Assembly: GCF_000620305.1 (NCBI RefSeq)
Contig: NZ_KK211100.1
Location: forward strand, 114,467-178,466
Direction: 5' to 3'
Source: Desulfitibacter alkalitolerans DSM 16504
Lineage (GTDB): Bacteria > Bacillota > DSM-16504 > Desulfitibacterales > Desulfitibacteraceae
DNA: 64,000 bases
Shown: one piece after another, positions 24,873-34,329 of the stretch
Numbering within the stretch: position 1 is the first letter of the stretch
Layout: every line of letters begins with the position of its first letter
Program-made: the position numbers and the translations under genes
The notes under the pieces: model-generated
Seen by the model: only the letters and a program-made list of their open reading frames with translations
Databases searched by the model: none
Told to the model about the DNA's origin: nothing

Positions 24873-25463
24873 TTATTGTTTATATTGAAGTAAGATTGGC
24901 TGAATCTGCCTTCCTTGTAGTGCTTCTAGTATTGTTTCTTTAATTAAAGGAAAATGAGCTACTATGGACCTAGTCTTTTTCTGGGGACTATCTTGACCAA
25001 AGGGAACAATATAAATATTTCTCGTATTTAAAAGAATACCTAGATTTTTTGCATTCATACTTAATCCATCATTTGTAGAAATGGCAATTACAACTGGCTT
25101 TTGATTTCTAAGCTGTGCTTTTGCAGCCATTAAAACAGCAGTATCTGTAATGCCGTTGGCCAATTTAGCCAGAGTATTTCCTGTACAGGGAGCAATTATT
25201 AGAATATCTAAAAGCTTTTGAGGTCCTATTGGTTCTGCATCCACTATTGTAGATATTATTTTATTTGAGGTAATTTGTTCCATAGTCTTACGCCAAAATT
25301 CCGCCTTGCCAAACTTTGTGTCCTTCTGAAAGACAGCATGTGACATAATAGGGAGTACATTAGCTCCCTCATCTACAAGTGATTTAATGTAAGGCATTGT
25401 CTCATTAAGTGTGCAGTATGAACCTGTCACAGCAAAGCCAATGGTTAGTCCTTTAACAGACAT
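24873..25463 (-). CDS. dpaB: Dipicolinate synthase subunit B (spore flavoprotein)
   Basis: 196 residues, SpoVFB family. It has the flavoprotein/decarboxylase-like fold with GFAVTGSYC at the N-terminus and the APCTGNTLAKLANGITDTAVLMAAKA flavin-binding stretch in the middle. With DpaA it oxidises dihydrodipicolinate to dipicolinic acid in the mother cell, which is loaded into the spore core. ATG at 25463 follows AGGAGGTG; the GTG 9 bases further upstream is part of that site. It overlaps the end of dpaA by 11 bases, so subunit synthesis is coupled. Confidence 0.95.
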   Translation of the reverse strand: MSVKGLTIGFAVTGSYCTLNETMPYIKSLVDEGANVLPIMSHAVFQKDTKFGKAEFWRKTMEQITSNKIISTIVDAEPIGPQKLLDILIIAPCTGNTLAKLANGITDTAVLMAAKAQLRNQKPVVIAISTNDGLSMNAKNLGILLNTRNIYIVPFGQDSPQKKTRSIVAHFPLIKETILEALQGRQIQPILLQYKQ

Positions 25464-26385
25464 TGGTGACACCTCCTCTACCCTTGGAAATATGATTTAC
25501 TATTAATTCTGGGTACACAGATCCCAGAATATTTCCAGCGGTAACAGGTGCTACCCGACCCGGTAAGCCAGGGGCTAAATATGCTGTTATACCTAGTTCT
25601 TCAGCTGCATTATAATCTAGACCCCCTGGTGCTGAAGCTAAGTCTATTATTACACAGTCTCTATTTAAAAGCTTTAGTTTCTGCCTTGGTAAGATGAGGG
25701 AAGGAACCGTATTAAAAATTATCTCCATTTCTGGTAGTTTCTCGTCCATGTCCTCTAGCTCTACTAAATGACAGTTCATTTCCAGCGCCCTTGCAAGCTG
25801 TTCACTGCTTCTAGCAGCTACATAAGTATTAGCACCTAAACCCTTAAGCATTCTTGCTAAAGTAATTCCTACTCTACCAAACCCTATTACCATGCTCTTG
25901 CTGTTATGAATTGTTATTGAAGTCAATTCCATTGCTTTTGCTATTGCACCTTCTGCAGATGGAATAGAGTTTAAAATGGCAAAATCATTTAATTCTGCAG
26001 TCTCTATAAGACTAAAATTATATTTCTCTTTCAAGTTTAAAAGATAAGTTGAAGTCATACCAACTAACACAAGAATTTTTGGCTTAAAAGACATGGCAAC
26101 TTCGTCATTAAAATAAAGTTTAGATTTTGAAGTGGATTTAACAAATCCCTGACTATCCACCCCCGGTATTGGTAAAACCATTACGTCAGTTTTTTTTGCA
26201 GGGCCAATCAAATCATTATGAAATTCCACTTTATTCATTTCTTTAAAGCTAAATCGAAGCTCATCTTTGTCAAAACCCACCAGCAAAAGTCTTGCATTAT
26301 ACTCAATTAATTTTTTGGCAAGATAAATATCTCTTCTATCTCCATACACAATAGTTATTGTAAGACCATCTAAGTTTTTACTCAA
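25453..26385 (-). CDS. dpaA: Dipicolinate synthase subunit A
   Basis: 310 residues, SpoVFA family. A Rossmann-type dehydrogenase domain is marked by VIGFGRVGITLARMLKGLGA near 165 and IIDLASAPGGLDYNAA near 250. Together with DpaB it makes the spore-specific dipicolinic acid. The probable start is TTG at 26385, directly after a GGGGGGAG site; the frame is open to 26403. A possible sigma-K promoter lies at 26417-26445, which would allow expression in the late mother cell separately from dapB. Confidence 0.95.
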   Translation of the reverse strand: MSKNLDGLTITIVYGDRRDIYLAKKLIEYNARLLLVGFDKDELRFSFKEMNKVEFHNDLIGPAKKTDVMVLPIPGVDSQGFVKSTSKSKLYFNDEVAMSFKPKILVLVGMTSTYLLNLKEKYNFSLIETAELNDFAILNSIPSAEGAIAKAMELTSITIHNSKSMVIGFGRVGITLARMLKGLGANTYVAARSSEQLARALEMNCHLVELEDMDEKLPEMEIIFNTVPSLILPRQKLKLLNRDCVIIDLASAPGGLDYNAAEELGITAYLAPGLPGRVAPVTAGNILGSVYPELIVNHISKGRGGVTNVC

Positions 26386-26416
26386 TTTTCTCCCCCCTAT
26401 CACTAATTGTCAATAA

Positions 26417-26445
26417 CAATATATGATTTAGGGAGTATTTAGGTG
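26417..26445 (-). promoter_or_regulatory. Possible sigma-K promoter before dpaA
   Basis: CACC (26445-26442), a 16-base spacer and CATATATTG (26425-26417) on the minus strand resemble the sigma-K elements AC and CATANNNTA with one mismatch in the last position. B. subtilis dpaA is sigma-K controlled, but the motif is short, so the match is suggestive only. Confidence 0.35.
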
Positions 26446-26453
26446 AATACAAT

Positions 26454-27227
26454 TTATAGCTCCAGCAAATTTTCCAGGCCGTAAATTAGCCCTTTACATT
26501 TCATGACTTTCTTTATGGCCAAAGCAACTCCTGGCATAAAGCTTGTCCTGTCATAAGAGTCATGCTTAATAGTCAGGGTCTGCCCCTGGGCTCCAAAAAT
26601 GACCTGTTGATGTGCAATTAAACCGGTTAGCCTGACACTATGTATGGGAATATTATTAATTATCTCCCCCCTGGCAGGCGAGCTGTCATAAATTACCGGG
26701 GTGCTCTTTAAATTCCTGGCGATACCTTCGGCAGTTTTTAGTGCCGTACCAGAGGGAGAATCGGCCTTTTTGGGGTTATGCATTTCTATTATTTCCACTT
26801 CAGAAAAATGCTTTGCAATCTGCTTGGATATCTCCATCATTAATACAGCACCTAATGCAAAGTTTGGAGCAACCACTACTCCAATTCCCTTTTCTTCCGC
26901 TGATACATGTATCTGGTCCAAAGCTTCAGGCTTCAATCCTGTAGTTCCCACCACTACAGCTGCCCTTTCCTTCAATGCAATTAGGGTATTATCCAGCACA
27001 ATTCCCGGATGGGTAAAATCCACCACCACCTGGGGTTTGCTTTCCTTAATAGCAGCCTTAAGATCATGTCCAACAAAAATATTGCTGGGCAAGCTGTAAT
27101 CACAATTATGTGCGGTATCCACAATTGACACCAGCTCCAGGTCACCAGAGTTTTGTACCATGTTAACTACTTCTTTTCCCATTTTGCCAAATCCACCTAC
27201 AACCAGTACACCTATTGGTTTTTCCAA
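26454..27227 (-). CDS. dapB: 4-hydroxy-tetrahydrodipicolinate reductase
   Basis: 257 residues. NAD(P)H-binding VVGGFGKMGKEV opens the protein; VVGTTGL and VVAPNFALGA follow, and the catalytic motif near residue 150 reads EMHNPKKADSPSGTAL. The proton-donor histidine and the lysine are kept, but the second histidine common in this motif is asparagine. The frame is open to 27272, but TTG at 27227 has AAGGAGAGG 6 bases upstream and gives the family length. It heads the dap/dpa cluster. Its product is the substrate branch point for both diaminopimelate and, one step earlier, dipicolinate. Confidence 0.96.
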   Translation of the reverse strand: MEKPIGVLVVGGFGKMGKEVVNMVQNSGDLELVSIVDTAHNCDYSLPSNIFVGHDLKAAIKESKPQVVVDFTHPGIVLDNTLIALKERAAVVVGTTGLKPEALDQIHVSAEEKGIGVVVAPNFALGAVLMMEISKQIAKHFSEVEIIEMHNPKKADSPSGTALKTAEGIARNLKSTPVIYDSSPARGEIINNIPIHSVRLTGLIAHQQVIFGAQGQTLTIKHDSYDRTSFMPGVALAIKKVMKCKGLIYGLENLLEL

Positions 27228-27283
27228 ATAAAACCTCTCCTTCAATTTGCTTTGTAATCTTATTTTTAGCATATTTATCGTGT

Positions 27284-27315
27284 ATTATAAAACATTAAAT
27301 TCCAGTTGGTGTCAA
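27284..27315 (-). promoter_or_regulatory. Possible promoter of dapB
   Basis: Perfect TTGACA (27315-27310) and TATAAT (27289-27284) on the minus strand, but the 20-bp spacer is longer than optimal. The -35 element overlaps the end of the ymxH terminator. Confidence 0.35.
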
Positions 27316-27350
27316 AAAAGACGATTTAAGCTAAATACTTAAACCGTCTT
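27314..27350 (-). terminator. Intrinsic terminator after ymxH
   Basis: A 13-bp stem with one G-U pair or mismatch (27338-27350 with 27318-27330) and 7-base loop, followed by TTTTTTG on the minus strand. Confidence 0.82.
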
Positions 27351-27436
27351 AATATTAAATTTTAAATATAAATTACCCACAAGTCAATTAGTACAGCCAC
27401 TAAAATCAATATAATATTGGTAATTTCTCTTGTTTA

Positions 27437-27697
27437 TCATGCTTTCATTCTTTGATATGGCCTATCTAACTCAACGATTATTACTTGATCGCCAATTTTT
27501 TTTATAGCTTCCCATGGAATAGCTAATGTGCTTCTTTCCCCAAAAATCCTTAAAAACCCATTAGGATTAGGTAATAGAATACTGTCAACATATCCACTAT
27601 CTCCATCTATCATTAGATCTGAATCTCCAATTGTACCAAGTCTTGCTCCATCATATATATTGATTATTTCCTTACCCAACAAGTCACTTAATTTCAT
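27437..27697 (-). CDS. ymxH: YlmC/YmxH family sporulation-associated PRC-barrel protein
   Basis: 86 residues with a PRC-barrel-like beta fold. It carries LSDLLGKEIINIYDGARLGTIG at the N-terminus and IPWEAIKKIGDQVIIVEL at the C-terminus, as in YlmC/YmxH proteins. The family is confined to spore formers and its function is not established. In B. subtilis ymxH lies between mlpA and the dpaA operon, and the same holds here except for dut and a small membrane gene in between. Terminator hairpin follows at 27314-27350. Confidence 0.92.
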   Translation of the reverse strand: MKLSDLLGKEIINIYDGARLGTIGDSDLMIDGDSGYVDSILLPNPNGFLRIFGERSTLAIPWEAIKKIGDQVIIVELDRPYQRMKA

Positions 27698-27704
27698 GAT
27701 TCTA

Positions 27705-28034
27705 TCACCTCTTGGTAAATTTTTTAGATATTCTTATTATAAAGGGTTGTGCTAGGGTTAGGATAAGTGCTATTCCCGCAATAGTATCAATCTCAACAGA
27801 GATTATTTTCATTGTTGAAGGTAACTCTAGACCTAAAAAGGTGGTCAGCATTAGCAGGGAAAGATATATACCCCCTGCAACTGCTACTAATTCAGCAAGT
27901 GCCTGTGATACTGGACTGGCTTTTATCTCTTCTGGCATGCCGGAAACTGATGAGGTTTTCATTTTCTGCTTTACCTTTTCACGAACTGCAAAACCAACCA
28001 AAACAATTATTAGTATCAACAATAGAATCTTCAT
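27705..28034 (-). CDS. Small membrane protein of unknown function
   Basis: 109 residues with an N-terminal transmembrane helix (about 2-16), a basic region, and two further hydrophobic segments (about 45-68 and 75-98). The C-terminus is basic. I do not recognise the family. The frame is open to 28100, but ATG at 28034 with GGAGGG 7 bases upstream is clearly the start, and the upstream part overlaps the region of the dut terminator. It is 7 bases before ymxH, so it is probably cotranscribed with that sporulation gene. Confidence 0.75.
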   Translation of the reverse strand: MKILLLILIIVLVGFAVREKVKQKMKTSSVSGMPEEIKASPVSQALAELVAVAGGIYLSLLMLTTFLGLELPSTMKIISVEIDTIAGIALILTLAQPFIIRISKKFTKR

Positions 28035-28101
28035 ATTATAGCCCTCCAAAAAATTACTTTTCATTAAGTTTTTATGATTGGATAAGCTATTATATTCCAA
28101 T

Positions 28102-28126
28102 AAAAAAAGTGCAAATGTGCACTTTT
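28102..28126 (-). terminator. Intrinsic terminator at the dut stop codon
   Basis: A 9-bp perfect stem (28105-28113 with 28118-28126), 4-base loop and a run of seven U residues on the minus strand. Confidence 0.82.
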
Positions 28127-28568
28127 AATATCCTGTATGTCCAAACCCGCCTTTACCTCTATTTGACCGGGTCAATTCATCTACCACTTCCATAGAAGCT
28201 GCTGCTACAGGGCAGAATACCATTTGGGCTATCCTATCTCCCCTATTAATTATAAAGGTTTCTCGCCCATGGTTTATCATAATTATTTTTATTTCACCCC
28301 TATAGTCACTATCAATTGTACCTGGACTATTTAGTAGTGTAATACCCCATTTTAATGCCAGTCCACTGCGAGGCCTTATCTGTGCCTCAAAACCCTGCGG
28401 TATTTCAAGTGCTAATCCTGTAGGCACCAATACTGTACTACCCGGCTCTACCTTCATGCTTTCTGCTATACAAGCATATAAATCTAAACCCGCTGACCCT
28501 GGGGTCATGTATTTAGGTAAGGGTATCCCTTGATATTCTATGGTTTTTACGTATACTTTAATATCCAT
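28125..28568 (-). CDS. dut: dUTP diphosphatase (trimeric dUTPase)
   Basis: 147 residues. All five dUTPase motifs are present in order: [28 protein letters not shown] with the catalytic aspartate, RIAQMVF and [10 protein letters not shown]. It hydrolyses dUTP to dUMP and so limits uracil in DNA. ATG at 28568. It lies 21 bases after mlpA and ends in its own terminator. This position inside the mlpA-ymxH interval is not the B. subtilis arrangement. Confidence 0.97.
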   Translation of the reverse strand: MDIKVYVKTIEYQGIPLPKYMTPGSAGLDLYACIAESMKVEPGSTVLVPTGLALEIPQGFEAQIRPRSGLALKWGITLLNSPGTIDSDYRGEIKIIMINHGRETFIINRGDRIAQMVFCPVAAASMEVVDELTRSNRGKGGFGHTGY

Positions 28569-28589
28569 ATAACCACTCCAAAGTTAAAA

Positions 28590-29828
28590 TTAACAACTTA
28601 TATCCTTAGGGCCTACAGTTATAAGAGAATATTTATCTAAATCTGCTAATTGCTCATCTAACTTGTATATATCTTCTAGTGTAACCCTGGTTATGTTATT
28701 AATAACCTCTTCGGCAGTAATAATTCTATCATAAGTAATCATAGTCCTGCCTAACCTGCTCATCCTATGACTTACACCTTCCATATTAAGCAAAATATTA
28801 CCCTTAAGTTGATTTTTAGAACGCTCCATTTCAGCCAGGCTTATTTCTTTTTTATTTAAGCTTTGAATTTGCCTATGCATTTCATTAATAATTTTTTCAG
28901 TATTCTTTGGAGCAGTACCAGCATAAATTACAAAGAGACCTGCATCACTATATACTGTTAAATATGAGTAAATAGAGTAAGCCAGCCCCATATCCTCTCT
29001 GACTGATTGAAAAAGTTTGGAAGAAATACCACCTCCAAGAAGGTTGTTAAACACCATTAAAGAATACAGGTCTTCACTTTTTTGATGTACACCTCTTGTT
29101 CCCAGGCAAATATGCATTTGCTCAATATCTTTGTCTTTAGAGTGCTTGACTGTAATAAAATCTGGCTTGGATTGTGCCTCCTTTTTTATCTCTTCATCTC
29201 CAACTTTCTCCAGCAGGATGCTTAGTTTTTCCTTTAATCTCTCATGGTTAAGATTTCCTGCGGCACTTATGATAATGTTTTTTGGAACAAAAAACTCTCT
29301 ATAATAGTTCAAGATTTCCTTCCTGGTATACCCCGACACTGTTTCCTTAGTTCCCAGTATAGCTCTACCCAGAGAATGTCCATACCAGACCTGCTGTGTA
29401 AAAATATCATGAATAATTTCATCTGGGGTGTCCTCATACATCATAATCTCTTCGCAAACTACATTTTTTTCTTTTTTTATGTCTTCTTCCCCAAAGCATG
29501 AATTTAACATCATGTCAGATAATAGTTCTACAGCCAGGTCAATATCATCTTTAAGGACTCTGGCATAAATACAGGTATACTCCCTGCTTGTAAAAGCATT
29601 TAGTGACCCACCCACCATTTCCAATTCCTCAGCAATCTGTTTGGCCGTTCTCTTTTCTGTACCCTTAAATAGTAAATGCTCAATAAAATGAGTTATGCCT
29701 TGAAGGCTTTGTTCTTCATTTCTAGACCCAATTTTTATCCAAAATCCTATGGAAACCGAATTAGCATAAGGCATTTCCTCTGATACTAATCTAATTCCGT
29801 TTTTTAATAGTGATTCTTTTATCAACAC
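28590..29828 (-). CDS. mlpA: M16 family zinc metallopeptidase (MlpA/YmxG)
   Basis: 412 residues, the size of processing-peptidase-like M16B proteins. The inverted zinc motif HFIEHLLF is near residue 48 with the downstream glutamate in NVVCEEIMMYED near 125. The second, inactive-like domain begins near 230. In B. subtilis MlpA (YmxG) lies at the same place and affects exoprotease expression. A GGGAGG site stands before GTG at 29828 and TTG at 29825; the TTG gives better spacing, so the true start may be three bases shorter. Confidence 0.95.
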   Translation of the reverse strand: MLIKESLLKNGIRLVSEEMPYANSVSIGFWIKIGSRNEEQSLQGITHFIEHLLFKGTEKRTAKQIAEELEMVGGSLNAFTSREYTCIYARVLKDDIDLAVELLSDMMLNSCFGEEDIKKEKNVVCEEIMMYEDTPDEIIHDIFTQQVWYGHSLGRAILGTKETVSGYTRKEILNYYREFFVPKNIIISAAGNLNHERLKEKLSILLEKVGDEEIKKEAQSKPDFITVKHSKDKDIEQMHICLGTRGVHQKSEDLYSLMVFNNLLGGGISSKLFQSVREDMGLAYSIYSYLTVYSDAGLFVIYAGTAPKNTEKIINEMHRQIQSLNKKEISLAEMERSKNQLKGNILLNMEGVSHRMSRLGRTMITYDRIITAEEVINNITRVTLEDIYKLDEQLADLDKYSLITVGPKDISC

Positions 29829-29900
29829 AATCCTCCCTTTCTCGGCATTTATTCTTTTTCAATAAAAAACTTAAAAAACCTTTTTTTCTAATGAAAATTT

Positions 29901-29924
29901 AAAAACTAGGATTGCCTAGTTTTT
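29901..29924 (-). terminator. Intrinsic terminator at the dacF stop codon
   Basis: A 10-bp perfect stem AAAAACTAGG/CCTAGTTTTT with a 4-base loop. On the minus strand the second arm runs into TTTTTAAATTTTC. Confidence 0.72.
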
Positions 29925-31037
29925 TAAAAAAAGCCTATGAATTTTTTCAAATATATTCATTCTTTGAACAGCTTCCCTCCCAACAATGGGGACTGATTGA
30001 GTTTTCAGGTCATCAATGTATATTTCTAACTGGCCAAACTCTGTACCTTCAGAAGCAGGAGCATAGACATGATTATTAATATTTTTTTTAACTGTAATTT
30101 TACTGCCCTTTGGATAGACTTCAGTAATGCAGTCAGATAGATGTAAGCTTAACGAATCTTTTTGTCCATTTCTTACTTCAATATACCCCATAAATGTGTT
30201 TTTGGGTAAATTATAAATATTCCAGTTACTAAAGCCATATTCAAAAAGGCTAATAGCATCATTATACCTTGCCTTACTGTCAAGGACCACAGCTATTAGC
30301 TCTTTATCATCTCTTTGTGCAGATGCTATTAAGCATTGACCTGCAGCCCTGGTGGTGCCTGTTTTAATACCTGTGGCATATGGATAATTCCATAATAGTT
30401 TATTGGTATTCTTTATATATCTGGTTTCCCCAGACACAAATTTTAATTTATCCTCCTTAACCTGAACATATTCAGCAAACAATGCATTGTCCATTGCATA
30501 TCTGCCTATTAACCCAAGGTCATATGCTGATGAAAGATGTTCCTTATCTGGCAGCCCATTTGTATTGTGGAAAGATGTATGCTCAGCCCCTAGAATGGCA
30601 GCCTTTTTATTCATAAGCATTAGAAATAGTTCTTCATTTCCTGCAATATACTCACCAATGGCATATGCTGCGTCATTTCCAGACTTAACCAGGGCACCTT
30701 TAATTAAATCACCAAGGTACACCTGTTGATTCTCCTTAAGATATATACTGGCCTCTCCAACCATAGAAGCTTCTTTGGAAATCGCAACAATATCTTCTAT
30801 ATTACCGAGCTCTAAACCTAAGATTGCTGTAACTACTTTAGTTGTACTTGCAGGATACAAAGGTTCATATGGGTTTTTTTCGTATAGAATTTTTCCTGTG
30901 CTGGACTCTATAAGAATAGCAGCCCTGGCTGTTATAAAAGGCTCATCTGCCAGGGAAGCTGTTGGCATGTACAAGATTAAAGCAATTATTATAAGACATC
31001 TTATGCAAAGTATTTTCAGACCATATAGATTCATCAT
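29916..31037 (-). CDS. dacF: D-alanyl-D-alanine carboxypeptidase (DacF-like, S11 family)
   Basis: 373 residues. An N-terminal signal peptide (about residues 8-29, ending near ASLADEP) precedes the penicillin-binding domain with STTK near 65, SGND near 120 and KTGT near 225. A C-terminal beta domain (about 285-355) and a short basic end follow. It trims the terminal D-alanine from wall pentapeptides; DacF and DacB in B. subtilis set spore cortex cross-linking. Its position between ylxY and mlpA among sporulation-linked genes favours a spore role, but a vegetative DacA-like role is possible. Confidence 0.92.
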   Translation of the reverse strand: MMNLYGLKILCIRCLIIIALILYMPTASLADEPFITARAAILIESSTGKILYEKNPYEPLYPASTTKVVTAILGLELGNIEDIVAISKEASMVGEASIYLKENQQVYLGDLIKGALVKSGNDAAYAIGEYIAGNEELFLMLMNKKAAILGAEHTSFHNTNGLPDKEHLSSAYDLGLIGRYAMDNALFAEYVQVKEDKLKFVSGETRYIKNTNKLLWNYPYATGIKTGTTRAAGQCLIASAQRDDKELIAVVLDSKARYNDAISLFEYGFSNWNIYNLPKNTFMGYIEVRNGQKDSLSLHLSDCITEVYPKGSKITVKKNINNHVYAPASEGTEFGQLEIYIDDLKTQSVPIVGREAVQRMNIFEKIHRLFLKN

Positions 31038-31068
31038 TCTATTCCCTTCATGTCATTACTATGTGTGT

Positions 31069-31788
31069 TTATAGGATGTTTGATACTGTAGTTAACTCAT
31101 ACCCCTTTTCCTTTAAAGCTTTGATCATTATTGGCAGTGCTTTAGTTGTATTTTCTGTAGGATGCATTAACACTATAGCACCATTTTGAGCATTTTCTAT
31201 AACCCTATTGGCTATAGCTTCTGCCGTCCTATGTTTTTGCCAGTCTATTGTGTCTATTGTCCAAAAGATTGTTTTATGCCCTAGTTCTCCTGCTGCATCT
31301 ATAACATGCTGCTTTTTCTCCCCATAGGGGCTAGCAAAAAGCACTGTTTCTATACCAGTTAAATCTCTGATTATTTTTTGGGTTTTAATAATTTCTTGTT
31401 TGTTTTCTTCCTTGCTTAATTGATCTACATGTGGATGTGAATACCCATGGTTACCAATTTCATGTCCCTTTTCATGTATGAGTTTAATCATTTCAGGAAA
31501 CCTGCTTGCCCAGTTGCCTGTTGGAAAAAAGGTAACTTTAATATTCTCTTTTTCAAAAATGTCTAACATGGGTTCAATATACTCCTCACCCCAGTCAATA
31601 TTTATGGTTAATGCAATTGCTTTTTTGCTAGTATCTCCTTGATATATAGGTTTATGTAAAGTTTCTATGCTAACGGGCATTTCCTTTTGTTGGTAAAATC
31701 CATATAAACCAATAGAAGCAATTAATAAACATAGGATAAGAACGGCGCCCTTGCCCAACTGCCTTCTACTAATAAAACCAATAAACAT
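31069..31788 (-). CDS. ylxY: Polysaccharide deacetylase family protein (YlxY/PdaB group)
   Basis: 239 residues. An N-terminal membrane anchor (about 12-30) is followed by a NodB homology domain. Motif 1 reads INIDWGEEY, so the first aspartate of the common TFDDG is kept and the second is tryptophan, as is usual in the YlxY/PdaB group. The metal histidines are in HGYSHPH near 137. PdaB is needed for spore stability, while YlxY is less clear. The position between pnp and dacF/mlpA matches B. subtilis ylxY. ATG at 31788 has GGAGGG upstream. Confidence 0.92.
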   Translation of the reverse strand: MFIGFISRRQLGKGAVLILCLLIASIGLYGFYQQKEMPVSIETLHKPIYQGDTSKKAIALTINIDWGEEYIEPMLDIFEKENIKVTFFPTGNWASRFPEMIKLIHEKGHEIGNHGYSHPHVDQLSKEENKQEIIKTQKIIRDLTGIETVLFASPYGEKKQHVIDAAGELGHKTIFWTIDTIDWQKHRTAEAIANRVIENAQNGAIVLMHPTENTTKALPIMIKALKEKGYELTTVSNIL

Positions 31789-31883
31789 TAACAACCCTCC
31801 CCAAGTAATTTATAATAATACTAATAGCTCTCTTAAAAAAATATATTCTTCCAGGGAGGATATATTCTCATAGAATGCAAGAA

Positions 31884-31913
31884 AACCATAAACCCCTATG
31901 CAGGCTTATGGTT
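31884..31913 (-). terminator. Hairpin after pnp
   Basis: An 8-bp stem AACCATAA/TTATGGTT with a 14-base loop is followed by TTCTTGC on the minus strand, 5 bases past the pnp stop codon. Confidence 0.6.
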
Positions 31914-31918
31914 AATCC

Positions 31919-34162
31919 TTAGCTTCTATTGTTATTTCTTTGGAAATGCCTTTTTTTTGGTCTTTCGGTTTTTTCACCTGAACTTCCATTACCCTCATAG
32001 CCTGGAAGAGCTTCCTTGCGGGATAGCTTCAGCCTACCCTGTTGATCAAAACCCGTTGCCTTGACCATGATTTGTTCTCCCTCTTTAACAACATCCTCAA
32101 CTTTTTCTACTCTATTAATATCTAGCTGAGAAATATGTACCAAACCCTCTTTTCCAGGCAAACCCAATACTCCTTCAATTATCTCTACAAATGCCCCAAA
32201 ATCAGTAACCCTTGTTACTTTACCCATATATATTTTTCCAATTTCAACATCTTGAGTTAAAGCAGTAATCAATTTATAAGCATTATCACCTGCATTACCA
32301 TCTACTGCTGCAATAAATATTGTTCCGTCGTCCTCAATGTCAATCTTGGCACCAGTTTGTTCAACTATCTTCTTGATGATTTTGCCTCCTGGACCTATTA
32401 TATCTCGAATTCTGTCAGGATCTACTTGCATACGCATGATTCTTGGTGCATATGGGGATAATTCAGGTCTTGGCTCAGGTAACACTTCAAGCATTTTACC
32501 TAGAATATGCAAACGACCTTCCCTGGCCTGTTCTAAAGCACCCTTTAAAATATCAACATTAATACCTGGAATTTTAATATCCATCTGTAATGCTGTGATG
32601 CCTTCACTTGTGCCTGCCACCTTAAAATCCATGTCACCCAATGCGTCCTCAACACCTTGAATATCAGATAGTACTTCTACATTGTCTCCTTCTTTAATTA
32701 ATCCCATGGCTATTCCGGCCACCGGTGCCTTTATTGGCACTCCAGCATCCATTAGGCTTAAGGTACTTCCACAAACACTACCCATGGATGTGGAACCATT
32801 AGAACCAATTACCTCCGAGACTACCCTAATGGTATATGGAAAGCTCTCTTCTGTTGGAATTACAGCTTCAAGTGCCCTTTCAGCTAATGCCCCGTGACCT
32901 ATTTCCCTTCTACCAGGGCCACGCATAAACCTGGCCTCTCCAACACTGTATGGAGGAAAATTATAATGATGCATATATCTTTTGGACTCTTCAACACCTA
33001 ACCCATCAAGGACCTGTTCATCTCCAACCGCCCCAAGGGTAGCAACGGTTAGTACCTGTGTTTCACCCCTATTAAAAAGTCCTGTTCCATGGGTCCTTGC
33101 CAATATACCTACTTCACAGTTAATATGTCTAATTTCATCTTTTTTCCTGCCATCAATTCTAACCCCTGTTTTTATCATGGCTGTTCTCAAAACTTTTTTC
33201 TCGATTTTACCAATTAACTGTTTGATTGTTTTTATCAAATTTGGGTTTTCTATTAACTCCTCTGCATAAACCTCCTGAAGCTGTTCTATAATCTGATTCT
33301 TGACTTCTTTTGATCTCTTTTCTCTAGTTGCCTTATCCCAAGGTGTTGATGAAGCACTTTCAAATAATTCCTTTATCATGGGAAGGGCTATTTCCTCTAC
33401 TTTAGCCTGGATACTATCATCTGGCTCCTCAACCTCAACTAGCTGTTTATCAACTGCCAAGCCCATTTCCCGCGCTTCCCTTTGGAAGTCCTCTATGAAT
33501 TCAATTATTTTCCTAATACAATCATGGGCTTTTTCCATGGCTTCTAAAATAATTTCTTCACTGACTTCCTTGCTTCCTGATTCAACCATCATAATGCCAT
33601 CTTTTGTACCCGCAACAACAAGGTGCAGCAAGCTGTTTTCCATTTCCTGCAATGTTGGATTTACTACAACTTGTCCCTCAATCAAACCAACTGAAGCTGC
33701 AGCTATTGGACCTAAAAAAGGTATTTTCGATATAGTTAGAGCTGCTGATGCACCATTAATAGCAGCAATATCGGGTGGGCAATCCTGATCTACACTAAGT
33801 ACAGTAGCAACTATTTGCACATCATTTCGGTACCCTTCAGGAAACAAGGGTCTAATAGGTCTATCGATTAGCCTGCTGCTCAGGATGGCCTTTTCACTTG
33901 GTCTACCTTCTCTTTTAATAAATCCGCCGGGTATTTTGCCTACTGCATATAATCTTTCCTCATAATCAACAGTTAATGGGAAAAAATCAATGCCTTCTCT
34001 TGGCTCATCTGATGCGGTAACAGCTGCAAGTACACTAGTATCATTATATTTGACTAAAATCGATCCGCTAGCCTGTTTAGCTAGTTTTCCAGTTTGCATG
34101 GTTAGGATTTTACCACTGCCTAGATCTAATGACTTTTCTAAGAACTTATTTTCTAACGCCAT
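31919..34162 (-). CDS. pnp: Polyribonucleotide nucleotidyltransferase (PNPase)
   Basis: 747 residues. Two RNase PH-like domains (the first about 10-215, the second about 315-540) flank an all-alpha linker. KH ([12 protein letters not shown] near 560) and S1 ([20 protein letters not shown] near 625) domains follow, with a short basic asparagine-rich tail. It degrades RNA 3'-5' with phosphate. FNRGETQ and the GSSTSMGS-like catalytic loop are present. ATG at 34162 has AGGAGGT upstream. It lies downstream of rpsO with a terminator hairpin between, as in most bacteria. Confidence 0.98.
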   Translation of the reverse strand: MALENKFLEKSLDLGSGKILTMQTGKLAKQASGSILVKYNDTSVLAAVTASDEPREGIDFFPLTVDYEERLYAVGKIPGGFIKREGRPSEKAILSSRLIDRPIRPLFPEGYRNDVQIVATVLSVDQDCPPDIAAINGASAALTISKIPFLGPIAAASVGLIEGQVVVNPTLQEMENSLLHLVVAGTKDGIMMVESGSKEVSEEIILEAMEKAHDCIRKIIEFIEDFQREAREMGLAVDKQLVEVEEPDDSIQAKVEEIALPMIKELFESASSTPWDKATREKRSKEVKNQIIEQLQEVYAEELIENPNLIKTIKQLIGKIEKKVLRTAMIKTGVRIDGRKKDEIRHINCEVGILARTHGTGLFNRGETQVLTVATLGAVGDEQVLDGLGVEESKRYMHHYNFPPYSVGEARFMRGPGRREIGHGALAERALEAVIPTEESFPYTIRVVSEVIGSNGSTSMGSVCGSTLSLMDAGVPIKAPVAGIAMGLIKEGDNVEVLSDIQGVEDALGDMDFKVAGTSEGITALQMDIKIPGINVDILKGALEQAREGRLHILGKMLEVLPEPRPELSPYAPRIMRMQVDPDRIRDIIGPGGKIIKKIVEQTGAKIDIEDDGTIFIAAVDGNAGDNAYKLITALTQDVEIGKIYMGKVTRVTDFGAFVEIIEGVLGLPGKEGLVHISQLDINRVEKVEDVVKEGEQIMVKATGFDQQGRLKLSRKEALPGYEGNGSSGEKTERPKKRHFQRNNNRS

Positions 34163-34303
34163 TACTTCTACCTCCTTTATTGGCTAGTAAATATTTTTAT
34201 GTTATGTCATATTTTTAGTTAACAGAGTATGTATATATTATGGTCTTTTAATATTATTTCCTGCTATGTTTTTTACAAACATTTTTAAAATAAATTTCCT
34301 AAG

Positions 34304-34329
34304 AAAAAAGAGCGAAATCCGCTCTTTTT
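34304..34329 (-). terminator. Intrinsic terminator at the rpsO stop codon
   Basis: A 10-bp stem AAAAAGAGCG/CGCTCTTTTT with a 5-base loop and U-rich tail on the minus strand. It separates rpsO from pnp, where partial read-through is common. Confidence 0.82.
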
